In this document: positions 1 to 5,925 of the stretch, piece by piece | Layout: the number at the start of each line of letters is the position of its first letter | How positions within the stretch are numbered: position 1 is the first letter of the stretch | Source: Pseudonocardiaceae bacterium | Lineage (GTDB): Bacteria > Actinomycetota > Actinomycetes > Mycobacteriales > Pseudonocardiaceae | DNA: 10,377 nucleotides | Assembly: GCA_025937115.1 (NCBI GenBank) | Contig: JAICSB010000077.1 | Location: 1-10,377, forward strand | Reading direction: 5' to 3' | Notes under the pieces: model-generated | The model's input: the letters and a program-made list of their open reading frames with translations, nothing else | Databases searched by the model: none | Told to the model about the DNA's origin: nothing | Position numbers and translations under genes: made by a program

Positions 1-144
1 ATCGAGCTCCCCGATGACGAGTACATCGCCGTGATGGCGATCCAATCCGCGGACGGCCGGAAGGCAGTACAGGACATCCGCGCACTGCGCGAGGTACACG
101 CCGAGCACACCGCGCCACGAGATACCCCGAACCAAAATCTGTAA
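1..144 (+). CDS. C-terminal fragment of an unrecognised protein (5' end outside window)
   Basis: Frame 1 is open from the first base and stops at TAA 142-144, giving a 47-residue tail that begins IELPDDEYIAVMAIQSADGR and ends in NQNL. The tail is charged, has no membrane segment, and ends in a polar, proline-containing stretch typical of a disordered C-terminus. An internal ATG at 34 would leave only 36 residues, so a fragment of a longer gene is more likely. I do not recognise the family. It converges on the toxin gene, whose stop lies 28 bp away, with no hairpin between them. Reality of the gene is moderately likely because frame and codon use fit a high-GC coding region; function is unknown. 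Confidence 0.5.
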   Translation: MELPDDEYIAVMAIQSADGRKAVQDIRALREVHAEHTAPRDTPNQNL

Positions 145-172
145 GCCGAAGACCGAAGTAGCGTCGTCGATC

Positions 173-550
173 TCATACGCGGGTCACAATGAGGTTCTTT
201 CCGCTGTGCTGCGCGAGCGCAGTGATGTCGTCGGGGTCGGTGGTCAGAATCTCGTCGCCGTCTAACGCGGCGTCAACGATGGAACCGTCAATGGCATCGC
301 ACTGGCCGGCTCGGCCCAGCAGCGTGCCGACGCGCCGAGCCCGTTCACGGGTCAGCTCAACCTCGAGCACCCCCCGTAGAAGCATTGCCACACTTGCCTG
401 GCGAGCGCCGTCGCGCCATACCTGCGCAACCACGCCGGTTGCGGTTCTCACATCGACTCCGGTCCGGCTCGCACGTTCCAGAAACGCGCGGACTGTGCGG
501 TCGCCGTGCTCGTATGCGATGAGGGCGCCAGCGTCCAGGACCAGTGTCAC
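173..550 (-). CDS. PIN-domain ribonuclease, VapC-like toxin
   Basis: A 125-residue protein, the normal size for a single-domain PIN toxin. It starts LVLDAGALIA, with the first metal-binding Asp at D6, and carries DAIDGSIVDAA with D85, D88 and D93, then TTDPDD at 103-108. This is the usual acidic set of Mg-dependent PIN nucleases, which cleave RNA, often tRNA or rRNA. The second acidic position, usually Glu, is Q43 here (VVAQVWRDG). I recall VAQVWR in other actinobacterial PIN proteins, so it may be a subfamily trait. The GTG start at 550 is chosen because it overlaps the antitoxin stop (GTGA, 547-550) and begins right at the domain; an open frame continues upstream to 715 but has no PIN-like content. 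A GAAGG lies about 6 bases before the GTG. The overlap implies coupled translation with the antitoxin, the standard arrangement for such pairs. Target RNA cannot be inferred. Confidence 0.88.
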   Translation of the reverse strand: MTLVLDAGALIAYEHGDRTVRAFLERASRTGVDVRTATGVVAQVWRDGARQASVAMLLRGVLEVELTRERARRVGTLLGRAGQCDAIDGSIVDAALDGDEILTTDPDDITALAQHSGKNLIVTRV

Positions 551-807
551 GCTGCACCTTCGGTACCGATGACTACGCGCGAGGTCCGCCGAGCGTCGGT
601 GATTAACCTGTCGATTTCGGCGGGATTGAGTTCTCCCTGCTCTGAGGCGAGAACGTCGAGCGCCTCGCGCAGCCGTCGCTGGCGGACCTGAGCCTGCGCT
701 GCGTCTGCGAGCCACGTCGAGACGCTCACGCCCTGCTCGCTCGCGGCGGCCCGCACCGACGCAGCCAGATCTGAGTCGAGCGAGATGGACAACTTCTCAG
801 CACCCAT
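547..807 (-). CDS. Ribbon-helix-helix antitoxin (CopG/VapB-like)
   Basis: An 86-residue protein. The N-terminus EKLSISLDSDLAASVRAAA, followed by GVSVSTWLADAAQ, fits the ribbon-helix-helix fold: a beta strand near residues 5-10, helix A about 12-25, a turn, and helix B about 29-42. The charged C-terminal half (RQRRLREALDV to DARRTSR) is the expected toxin-binding part. RHH antitoxins bind DNA as dimers and repress their own operon, more strongly when bound to the toxin. The stop TGA (549-547) overlaps the toxin GTG. The ATG at 807 has no Shine-Dalgarno but sits 7 bases after a good -10 box, so a leaderless mRNA is expected. The gene lies 59 bases downstream of the tRNA on the same strand. The family assignment rests on pattern, not on a search. 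Confidence 0.85.
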   Translation of the reverse strand: MGAEKLSISLDSDLAASVRAAASEQGVSVSTWLADAAQAQVRQRRLREALDVLASEQGELNPAEIDRLITDARRTSRVVIGTEGAA

Positions 808-813
808 GTTCTA

Positions 814-842
814 ATCCTACCAGCATGCTACCAAGGTAGCAA
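814..842 (-). promoter_or_regulatory. Likely leaderless promoter of the toxin-antitoxin operon
   Basis: On the minus strand there is TTGCTA (842-837), a spacer of exactly 17 bp, and TAGGAT (819-814). The -10 box is followed by six bases and then the antitoxin ATG at 807. Initiation 7 bases after a -10 box would place the transcript start on the A of ATG, and no ribosome site is visible upstream. Leaderless mRNAs are common in actinobacteria. The boxes are seen; transcription is inferred. Confidence 0.6.
822..840. promoter_or_regulatory. Candidate operator for the antitoxin
   Basis: GCTACC-AA-GGTAGC (827-840) is a perfect 6-bp inverted repeat, directly next to the palindrome AGCATGCT (822-829). 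Read on the minus strand, the motif GGTAG occurs twice, 11 bp apart, one helical turn. The whole lies in the spacer between the -35 and -10 boxes, where a bound RHH dimer would block RNA polymerase. Repeated short half-sites about a turn apart are typical for RHH operators. Binding is inferred. Confidence 0.5.
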
Positions 843-866
843 TGTGAGTACCTTCTGATCTGTTCG

Positions 867-939
867 TGCCGGCGGTGGGATTCGAACCCACACTGGCGGG
901 TTCCTAGGACCCGTGCCTCTGCCGTTGGGCTACGCCGGC
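867..939 (-). tRNA. tRNA, isotype uncertain (loop CCUAGGA, formal anticodon UAG)
   Basis: The minus strand folds into a 73-nt cloverleaf. The acceptor is GCCGGCG paired with CGCCGGC, 7 of 7. The T arm is GTGGG-TTCGAAT-CCCAC, 5 of 5, with the conserved TTCGAAT loop. The anticodon stem is CGGGT/ACCCG, 5 of 5. The D loop contains GG, and the D stem is GCC/GGC plus one C-A mismatch. The variable loop is 5 nt and the discriminator is A; CCA is not encoded. The 7-nt anticodon loop is CCUAGGA, so positions 34-36 read UAG (leucine codon CUA). However, position 33 is C instead of the near-universal U, and bacterial tRNA-Leu normally has a long variable arm, absent here. The string U-CCU-A resembles an Arg(CCU) loop but would sit out of register and destroy the stem. 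The gene lies 30 bp after bcp on the same strand. That it is a tRNA-shaped gene is near certain; what it reads is not. Confidence 0.88.
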
Positions 940-969
940 TCGTGGTGATGAGGGGGACAGGATACGGCG

Positions 970-1443
970 TCAGACGCCGAGGTCTTTGCGCAGCTTGGCG
1001 ACGTGGCCGGTGGCGCGGACGTTGTATAGCGCCTTGTCGATGCGGCCCTGCGGGTCGATCACGAAGGTGGATCGGATGACGCCGGTGACCGTCTTGCCAT
1101 ACAGCTGTTTCTCGCCGTGGGCGCCGTAGGCGGTGAGTACTGCACGGTCCACGTCGGACAGCAGCGGGAAGGTGAGGCCTTGCGCGTCGCGGAACTTCGC
1201 CAGCTTCGCCGGCGGGTCCGGGGAGATGCCGAGCACAGCGAACCCGGCGGTGTCGAGCTCGGTGAGGTTGTCACGGAAGTCGCAGGCCTGCTTGGTGCAG
1301 CCGGGGGTGCTGGCCGCTGGATAGAAGTAGACCAGCACGGATTGGCCGCGGTAGTCCGACAGTGCGACGGGCTTGCCGTCGGCGTCGGGCAAGGTGAACT
1401 CAGGCGCGGCGTCGCCGGGGGACAGCCGGAGGTTGTCGGTCAC
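970..1443 (-). CDS. bcp: Thiol peroxidase Bcp/PrxQ (peroxiredoxin)
   Basis: A 157-residue cytoplasmic peroxiredoxin of normal length. It reduces H2O2 and organic hydroperoxides, with electrons from thioredoxin-type donors. The AhpC-TSA/thioredoxin fold runs from about residue 8 (PGDAAPEFTLPDADG) to the end. The active site STPGCTKQAC gives the peroxidatic C49 and a resolving C54, the C-x4-C spacing of atypical 2-Cys PrxQ enzymes; T46 and R124 (IRSTFVID) complete the active site. The GTG start at 1443 matches the family N-terminus. The frame stays open upstream to 1686, but that stretch is antisense to the DUF3618 gene and unlike Bcp. No good ribosome site is visible before GTG; a TACCGT 7 bases upstream could be a -10 box of a leaderless transcript, but no -35 supports it. 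The gene is divergent from the DUF3618 gene, as I recall for Rv2521/Rv2520c in Mycobacterium tuberculosis. Confidence 0.94.
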   Translation of the reverse strand: MTDNLRLSPGDAAPEFTLPDADGKPVALSDYRGQSVLVYFYPAASTPGCTKQACDFRDNLTELDTAGFAVLGISPDPPAKLAKFRDAQGLTFPLLSDVDRAVLTAYGAHGEKQLYGKTVTGVIRSTFVIDPQGRIDKALYNVRATGHVAKLRKDLGV

Positions 1444-1487
1444 AAGTCGGACGGTACCGCCCAGCGGGTGGGGTGCCGTGGCCACGT

Positions 1488-1514
1488 GGGCACACCGGTG
1501 GCTACGGTGTGCCC
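1488..1514. repeat. Perfect 10-bp inverted repeat between bcp and the DUF3618 gene
   Basis: GGGCACACCG (1488-1497) and CGGTGTGCCC (1505-1514) are exact reverse complements separated by GTGGCTA. The repeat lies 45 bp before the bcp start and 27 bp before the DUF3618 start. A TACGGT (1503-1508) that could serve as a -10 box for the plus-strand gene straddles the right arm. It could be an operator shared by both genes or a hairpin in an mRNA leader. No regulator is identified. Confidence 0.55.
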
Positions 1515-1540
1515 GACGCTCACCCCGCGAGGAGGACCCT

Positions 1541-1762
1541 ATGGCCCGCGACGCCGACACCATCGAACGCGACATCGAGAAGGCCCGCGATGCGCTGGCC
1601 GCAACGCTGCAGGAGATCGGTACCAGGGCTGATCCCACCCGCCTGATCGACGCCGGCAAGGAGCAGGTGGAAGCCACCCTGGGCAACCCGACGGTGCGCT
1701 ACTCGCTGATGGGCCTCGGTGCGCTCATCGTGCTGGCGGTGCTGCGCAAACTCTTTCGCTGA
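1541..1762 (+). CDS. DUF3618 small membrane protein
   Basis: A 73-residue protein. The N-terminal half (ARDADTIERDIEKARDALAATLQEIGTRADP) is a charged amphipathic helix characteristic of DUF3618: the pattern IExDIExxRxxLAxTLxEI is visible. The C-terminal half holds one membrane helix at about residues 52-68 (YSLMGLGALIVLAVLRKLF) followed by basic residues, so the N-terminal helix may be extracellular or cytoplasmic depending on topology; the basic end suggests the tail is cytoplasmic. The ATG at 1541 is set by AGGAGG at 1530-1535 with 5 bases of spacing. An in-frame open stretch upstream is antisense to bcp and ignored. Function of the family is not known to me. Its last 38 bases overlap the end of treZ on the other strand. 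Confidence 0.88.
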   Translation: MARDADTIERDIEKARDALAATLQEIGTRADPTRLIDAGKEQVEATLGNPTVRYSLMGLGALIVLAVLRKLFR

Positions 1763-3491
1763 GCCCAAGGGCAACGACAGCGAAGGACTCGCCGCCCAAC
1801 TGCACGGTGTCGCGCGTTGTGGCGACATCTCCGGACGCGAGCAGAATTTCGGTGGGCGACCCGTCTAGCGCAACGGTGGCGGGTTGCGCGCCCACATTGA
1901 CCACCAGCCGTAATGCACCGCGGTGCATTACCAGCGTGCGCGCGTCGGAGTCCACGTCGACGACCAGGGTGTCCAGCTGGGGATCGGACAGCTCGGGACG
2001 GCACTGTCGTAGCGCGATCAACTCCCGGTAGAGGCGCAGCACAGTGGCGTGTGGCTCGGAGCCAGGCTCGGACCAGTCCAGCTGGGAGCGTCGGAAGGTC
2101 TGCTCGTTGCTCGGGTCGGGAACATCCGTCTCGTCCCAGCCGTGCTCGGCGAACTCCGCATAGCGACCCCGTCGGATGGCCTCGCGCAGGTCCGCATCGG
2201 GCATGGACGAGAAGAACAGGAATGGGGTGTCCGCACCCCACTCCTCGCCCATGAAGATCATCGGTGTGTACGGGGAGCACAGCACCAGCGCCGCCCCGCA
2301 GGCGAGCAGGCCAGGGGACAGCGTGGTCGAGATCCGGTCGCCGGTGGCGCGGTTTCCCACCTGGTCGTGGTTCTGCAGGTACGTGACGAACCTCCAGCCG
2401 GGCAGCTGCGCGGTGTCCACCGGCCGGCCGTGGGTGCGTTGCCGGAAACTCGACCAACGTCCATCGTGGAAGAACGCCCCGCGAAAGGTGCGGGCCAGGT
2501 CGGGCAGTGCGCCGAAGTCGGCGTAGTAACCCTGCCGTTCGCCAGTCAGCGTGGCGTGCAGGCAGTGGTGGATGTCGTCGTCCCACTGTGCGGTTAATCC
2601 GTAGCCGCCCGCGATCCGCGGTGTGATCAGCTGCGGGTTGTTGAGGTCGGATTCCGCGATCAGTGACAGCGGCCGTCGCAGATGCGTGGCGAGGATGTCC
2701 ACCTCAGTGGTCAGCTCCGCCAGCAGGTGGGTGGCCCGGGTGTCGCGCAGCGCGTGCACCGCGTCGAGCCGCAGACCGTCGAGGTGGTAGTCAGCCAACC
2801 ACTCCAGTGCGTTGTCGATGACGTAGCGGCGCACCTCGTCGGAGTGTGGGCCGTCGAGATTGAGCGTGGGACCCCAGATGTTGCTGCCGGCGAAGTACGG
2901 GCCGAAACGGTCCAGGTATGCGCCGGACGGGCCGAGGTGGTTGTGCACGACGTCGAGCACCACGCCCAGCCCACGGCCATGGCAGCTGTCCACGAAACGC
3001 TTGAACGCGTCGGGCCCGCCGTAATTCTCGGTAACGGCGTACCAGCCGACTCCGTCATAGCCCCAGTTCCGGGATCCGTCGACGGCGTTGACCGGCATCA
3101 CCTCGACCAGGTCGACGCCCAGCCCGGCCAGGTAGTCGAGACGCTCGATCGCGGAGTCGAACGTCCCGTCCGGGGTGAACGTCCCGATGTGCAGCTCGTA
3201 GAGCACGCTGCCCGCCAGCGTCCGGCCGGTCCAGCGTCCATCGGTCCATTCGAACGCGCTGTGGTCATAGATCCGTGATGCCGCGTGCACTCCGTGGGGC
3301 TGCCACCGGGATCGGGGGTCGGGTAGCGGCGTGTCCTCCTCATCTAGCCGGAACGCATAGTCGCTTTCTGATCCGGCGTCGTCGACCTGACCGCACCACC
3401 AGCCGCCGGCCGTCTGGGTCATCTCGTGTTCGGCGCCGTTCACCACGACCCGTACCCGCTGCCGCAGCGGAGCCCACACCGTGAAGTCCAT
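1725..3491 (-). CDS. treZ: Maltooligosyltrehalose trehalohydrolase TreZ
   Basis: A 588-residue GH13 enzyme of normal length that releases trehalose from the maltooligosyltrehalose made by TreY, in the cytoplasm. An N-terminal beta domain (CBM48/E-set type, about 1-90, starting DFTVWAPLRQRV) precedes the (beta/alpha)8 barrel. The four GH13 regions are present: DVVHNHLG (180-187), GLRLDAVHAL with nucleophile D243, IAESDL with acid/base E280, and QNHDQVGN with D376. HIGTF at 101-105 is typical of the family. The ATG at 3491 fits the TreZ N-terminus; an upstream open stretch to 3539 has no family content. No good ribosome site is visible. It follows treY after 56 bases and is surely in the same transcript. 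The core seems to finish at FAVVAL (about 570-575); the last 13 residues (GLSERVCAAPPAR) read through sequence that is antisense to the end of the DUF3618 gene. Confidence 0.96.
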   Translation of the reverse strand: MDFTVWAPLRQRVRVVVNGAEHEMTQTAGGWWCGQVDDAGSESDYAFRLDEEDTPLPDPRSRWQPHGVHAASRIYDHSAFEWTDGRWTGRTLAGSVLYELHIGTFTPDGTFDSAIERLDYLAGLGVDLVEVMPVNAVDGSRNWGYDGVGWYAVTENYGGPDAFKRFVDSCHGRGLGVVLDVVHNHLGPSGAYLDRFGPYFAGSNIWGPTLNLDGPHSDEVRRYVIDNALEWLADYHLDGLRLDAVHALRDTRATHLLAELTTEVDILATHLRRPLSLIAESDLNNPQLITPRIAGGYGLTAQWDDDIHHCLHATLTGERQGYYADFGALPDLARTFRGAFFHDGRWSSFRQRTHGRPVDTAQLPGWRFVTYLQNHDQVGNRATGDRISTTLSPGLLACGAALVLCSPYTPMIFMGEEWGADTPFLFFSSMPDADLREAIRRGRYAEFAEHGWDETDVPDPSNEQTFRRSQLDWSEPGSEPHATVLRLYRELIALRQCRPELSDPQLDTLVVDVDSDARTLVMHRGALRLVVNVGAQPATVALDGSPTEILLASGDVATTRDTVQLGGESFAVVALGLSERVCAAPPAR

Positions 3492-3547
3492 GAGCACTGA
3501 TCTTGTCAGGGTTGTGCGGCGTTGTCTGGCCGTGACCACAGCGGCCG

Positions 3548-5821
3548 TTAGTCCGCCAGCAGCAGAGCGACGGGGTAGCGGGCGAGCAGGCCGGCCAGGG
3601 CAACCTCGCTGGACGCCGAGAAGCCGGTGAACACGTCGGTCCAGGAGCCCTCGGGCAGGGGCAGCGCAGTCTCGCCCCAGCCGCCGCTGGCGGTGAGCCC
3701 GACGGGTAGCCGGGTAGCGACCGCGACGACACCTCTGCGGGCGAACGCGACGGCGTGTGACGCGGTGGCGCCGGTGGCGCGCAGCGGGGTGTAGCCGGTG
3801 AATCGTTCGGGATGGTCACGGCGCGCGCGCAGAACCCGGGACACTATGAGCAGCTTGGCCGCGCCCGAGTCGTCCACGTCGGGCAGCCAGCCGCGGTCGA
3901 TCCGCGCCAGCAGGTCGGCGCGGGCGGTGAAGTCCACCGGCCGGCGGTTGTCCGGATCCACCAACGACAGGTCCCACAGCTCGCCGCCCTGGTAGGTGTC
4001 CGGCACTCCGGGCATCGCCAGTTGCACCAGCACCGCGGATAGCGAGTTCGACCGACCGGGTGCGATGATCCGGCCCGCCACGGTGGCCACTGCTGAGCGC
4101 AACCCCCAGTCGTCCAGCGCAGTGTCAGCGACGGCATGCATGGCGGCCTCGAACTGCTTATCTGGGTCAGTCCAGCTGGTGCGGGTCCGCGCCTCCCGCA
4201 TTGCCTTGTCCAGGTAGGCGTGTAGCCGGTCCGGCGGCAGCGGCCACGCCCCGACCAGGGTCTGCCAGAGGAGGTGCCCCAGCGCCGGGTCGGGCACCGG
4301 GGCACCTGCCGCCTCGGACAATTGGGTGAGTCCGCGAACCGCGCCGGCCCACCAGTCCGGCAGCTCGGCGAGCACTGCCAGTCGGGCTCGTACGTCGGCG
4401 GAACGCTTTGTGTCGTGGGTGGACAGTGTGGTCATCCCCTGCGGCGCGAGCTCCTCCCGGTGCGCCAAAGCGACGTGGAAGGCGTCGAGGTCGAGCCCGA
4501 ACCGGCCCGGATCTCCGCCTACCTCATTGAGCGTGATGAATCGAGTCCAGCGGTAGTAGGCGGTGTCCTCGACCCCTTTGGCCATCACCGCCCCGGAGGT
4601 CTGCTGGAACCGAACAGCGAGCTCGTCGCTCGGATCCCGCAGCCGCGGTGACAGCGCCGCCAGCGTCAGCCCCAGATCGGGACGGTGCTGCCGGGCAGAT
4701 GTCAGCGCCTGATCCAGATGCTCGACCCCACAGTCGGGCAGATACGAGCGGTACACCGGGAAGTACGCTAGTACCTCGGCCAGAGCATCGGGTACATCGA
4801 TCAGGTCGGGGGCCAGGGCGGCCAGGCGATTCAGCTCCGAGCCGAGCATGCCGGTGGCCACGTCGAGCTTGCAATCGTGTACCAGCTGCGCCCAGTCCGT
4901 CTGGACCCCGGTCAGTTCGGTATCCAGGGCGGTCAGCGTCGCTTCTCCGGCGGGGTCGACCAGTACTCCGTCGACCTCGCCGAGCGCGTCGTAGCCGGTA
5001 GTGCCGGCCACCGGCCACGACGCGGGCAGCTCCTCGCCTGGTTCGAGGATCTTCTCTACCACGATCCAGGCGTCGGGAGCGTGCTGACGGAGCCGGTGCA
5101 GGTAGCCGGCGGGATCGGTCAGGCCGTCCGGATGGTCGACGCGCAGGCCGCCGACCTCGCCTTCAGCGACCCAGCGCAACACCTCTCCGTGAGTGGCGTC
5201 GAACACCTCCGGATCCTCCACCCGCACTGCCGCGAGGCCGCTGACCGCGAAGAACCGGCGGTAACCCACGTCCGCCCGCCAGGAGACCAGCCGGTAGTGC
5301 TGCGCCTCATGCACTTGCTGCGGGGTGCCGCCGGCCGTGTCCGGCGCCAGCGGGAAAGCATGCTCATGGTAGTGGAGCACATCACCATCCAGCCGCAAGT
5401 CGGCGAGCGCATCAGCGGAATCTGCCAGGATGGGCAGACGCAGTGGCCAGCCGGTGATGTCGAACCACCGAGTGAAGCGCGACGACGGCCCGTGCCGCAG
5501 CACATCCCACCAGGCGGGGTTGGCCTGCGGGTCAGCTACGCCGAGGTGATTGGGCACGATATCCACCACCAGCGCCAACCCGTGCTCACGAGCGGCTGCT
5601 ACCAATGCGCGCCGGCCGGATTCGCCGCCGATCACATCAGATGTCCGGCGTGGGTCGGCCACGTCATACCCGTGTGCTGATTCCGGCATCGCGGTCAGTA
5701 GCGGTGAGGCGTAGACCGAGCCGACGCCCAGCGACGCAAGGTAGGGAACTACCGCAACGGCATCGGCGAAGGTCAGGCAGCAGCCGAACTGCAACCGATA
5801 CGTCGAGGTTGGAGTCGCCAT
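3548..5821 (-). CDS. treY: Maltooligosyltrehalose synthase TreY
   Basis: A 757-residue GH13 enzyme (family size 700-830) that turns the reducing-end alpha-1,4 bond of a maltooligosaccharide into an alpha,alpha-1,1 bond, the first step of the TreYZ route from glycogen to trehalose. It starts PTSTYRLQF, the family signature, followed by YASPLLTAMPESAHGYDV. Catalytic regions: DIVPNHLG (87-94), GLRVDHPDGL with nucleophile D229, IVVEKILEPGE with acid/base E256, and STHDTKRS with D470. MAKGVEDTAYYRW (413-425) is also typical. The ATG at 5821 gives the expected N-terminus, although no ribosome site is visible before it. It lies 95 bases after aroE and 56 before treZ on the same strand. The debranching enzyme gene treX, often next to treYZ in actinobacteria, is not upstream here. 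Confidence 0.96.
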   Translation of the reverse strand: MATPTSTYRLQFGCCLTFADAVAVVPYLASLGVGSVYASPLLTAMPESAHGYDVADPRRTSDVIGGESGRRALVAAAREHGLALVVDIVPNHLGVADPQANPAWWDVLRHGPSSRFTRWFDITGWPLRLPILADSADALADLRLDGDVLHYHEHAFPLAPDTAGGTPQQVHEAQHYRLVSWRADVGYRRFFAVSGLAAVRVEDPEVFDATHGEVLRWVAEGEVGGLRVDHPDGLTDPAGYLHRLRQHAPDAWIVVEKILEPGEELPASWPVAGTTGYDALGEVDGVLVDPAGEATLTALDTELTGVQTDWAQLVHDCKLDVATGMLGSELNRLAALAPDLIDVPDALAEVLAYFPVYRSYLPDCGVEHLDQALTSARQHRPDLGLTLAALSPRLRDPSDELAVRFQQTSGAVMAKGVEDTAYYRWTRFITLNEVGGDPGRFGLDLDAFHVALAHREELAPQGMTTLSTHDTKRSADVRARLAVLAELPDWWAGAVRGLTQLSEAAGAPVPDPALGHLLWQTLVGAWPLPPDRLHAYLDKAMREARTRTSWTDPDKQFEAAMHAVADTALDDWGLRSAVATVAGRIIAPGRSNSLSAVLVQLAMPGVPDTYQGGELWDLSLVDPDNRRPVDFTARADLLARIDRGWLPDVDDSGAAKLLIVSRVLRARRDHPERFTGYTPLRATGATASHAVAFARRGVVAVATRLPVGLTASGGWGETALPLPEGSWTDVFTGFSASSEVALAGLLARYPVALLLAD

Positions 5822-5910
5822 GGGGATGAGTGTGGTGGCGTCACGCGGGACGCACTAGTTGATCAGTTTCCGCTCCGCCAAGCGGGTGGCGTCGGTGATG
5901 AAGCGCATCG

Positions 5911-5925
5911 GCCCGGTTACCGGGC
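5911..5925. repeat. Small inverted repeat around the aroE stop codon
   Basis: GCCCGG-TTA-CCGGGC: two perfect 6-bp arms flank the three bases that are the aroE TAA stop on the minus strand. There is no T-run after it, so it is not a standard intrinsic terminator. A short GC-rich hairpin could still shield the 3' end of an aroE transcript. It may be chance. Confidence 0.3.

Noticed and set aside
897..913. Reading the tRNA as Arg with anticodon CCU
   Set aside because: U-CCU-A is present, but placing U at position 33 puts G-G, G-A and C-A oppositions in the anticodon stem, while the other register gives five clean pairs and a 7-nt loop.
1117..1632. Plus-strand open frame of 171 codons across bcp and the gap
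   Set aside because: It is the antisense of a clear bcp gene and crosses the start of the DUF3618 gene; composition (Gly/Val/Arg rich) is that of a high-GC shadow frame.
4877..5680. Plus-strand open frame of 267 codons inside treY
   Set aside because: Fully antisense to an intact TreY with all catalytic motifs; no ribosome site and no recognisable domain.
5869..5887. Hairpin CCGCT-N6-AGCGG downstream of aroE as a terminator
   Set aside because: Only 5 bp and no T-run on the minus strand; too weak for an intrinsic terminator.
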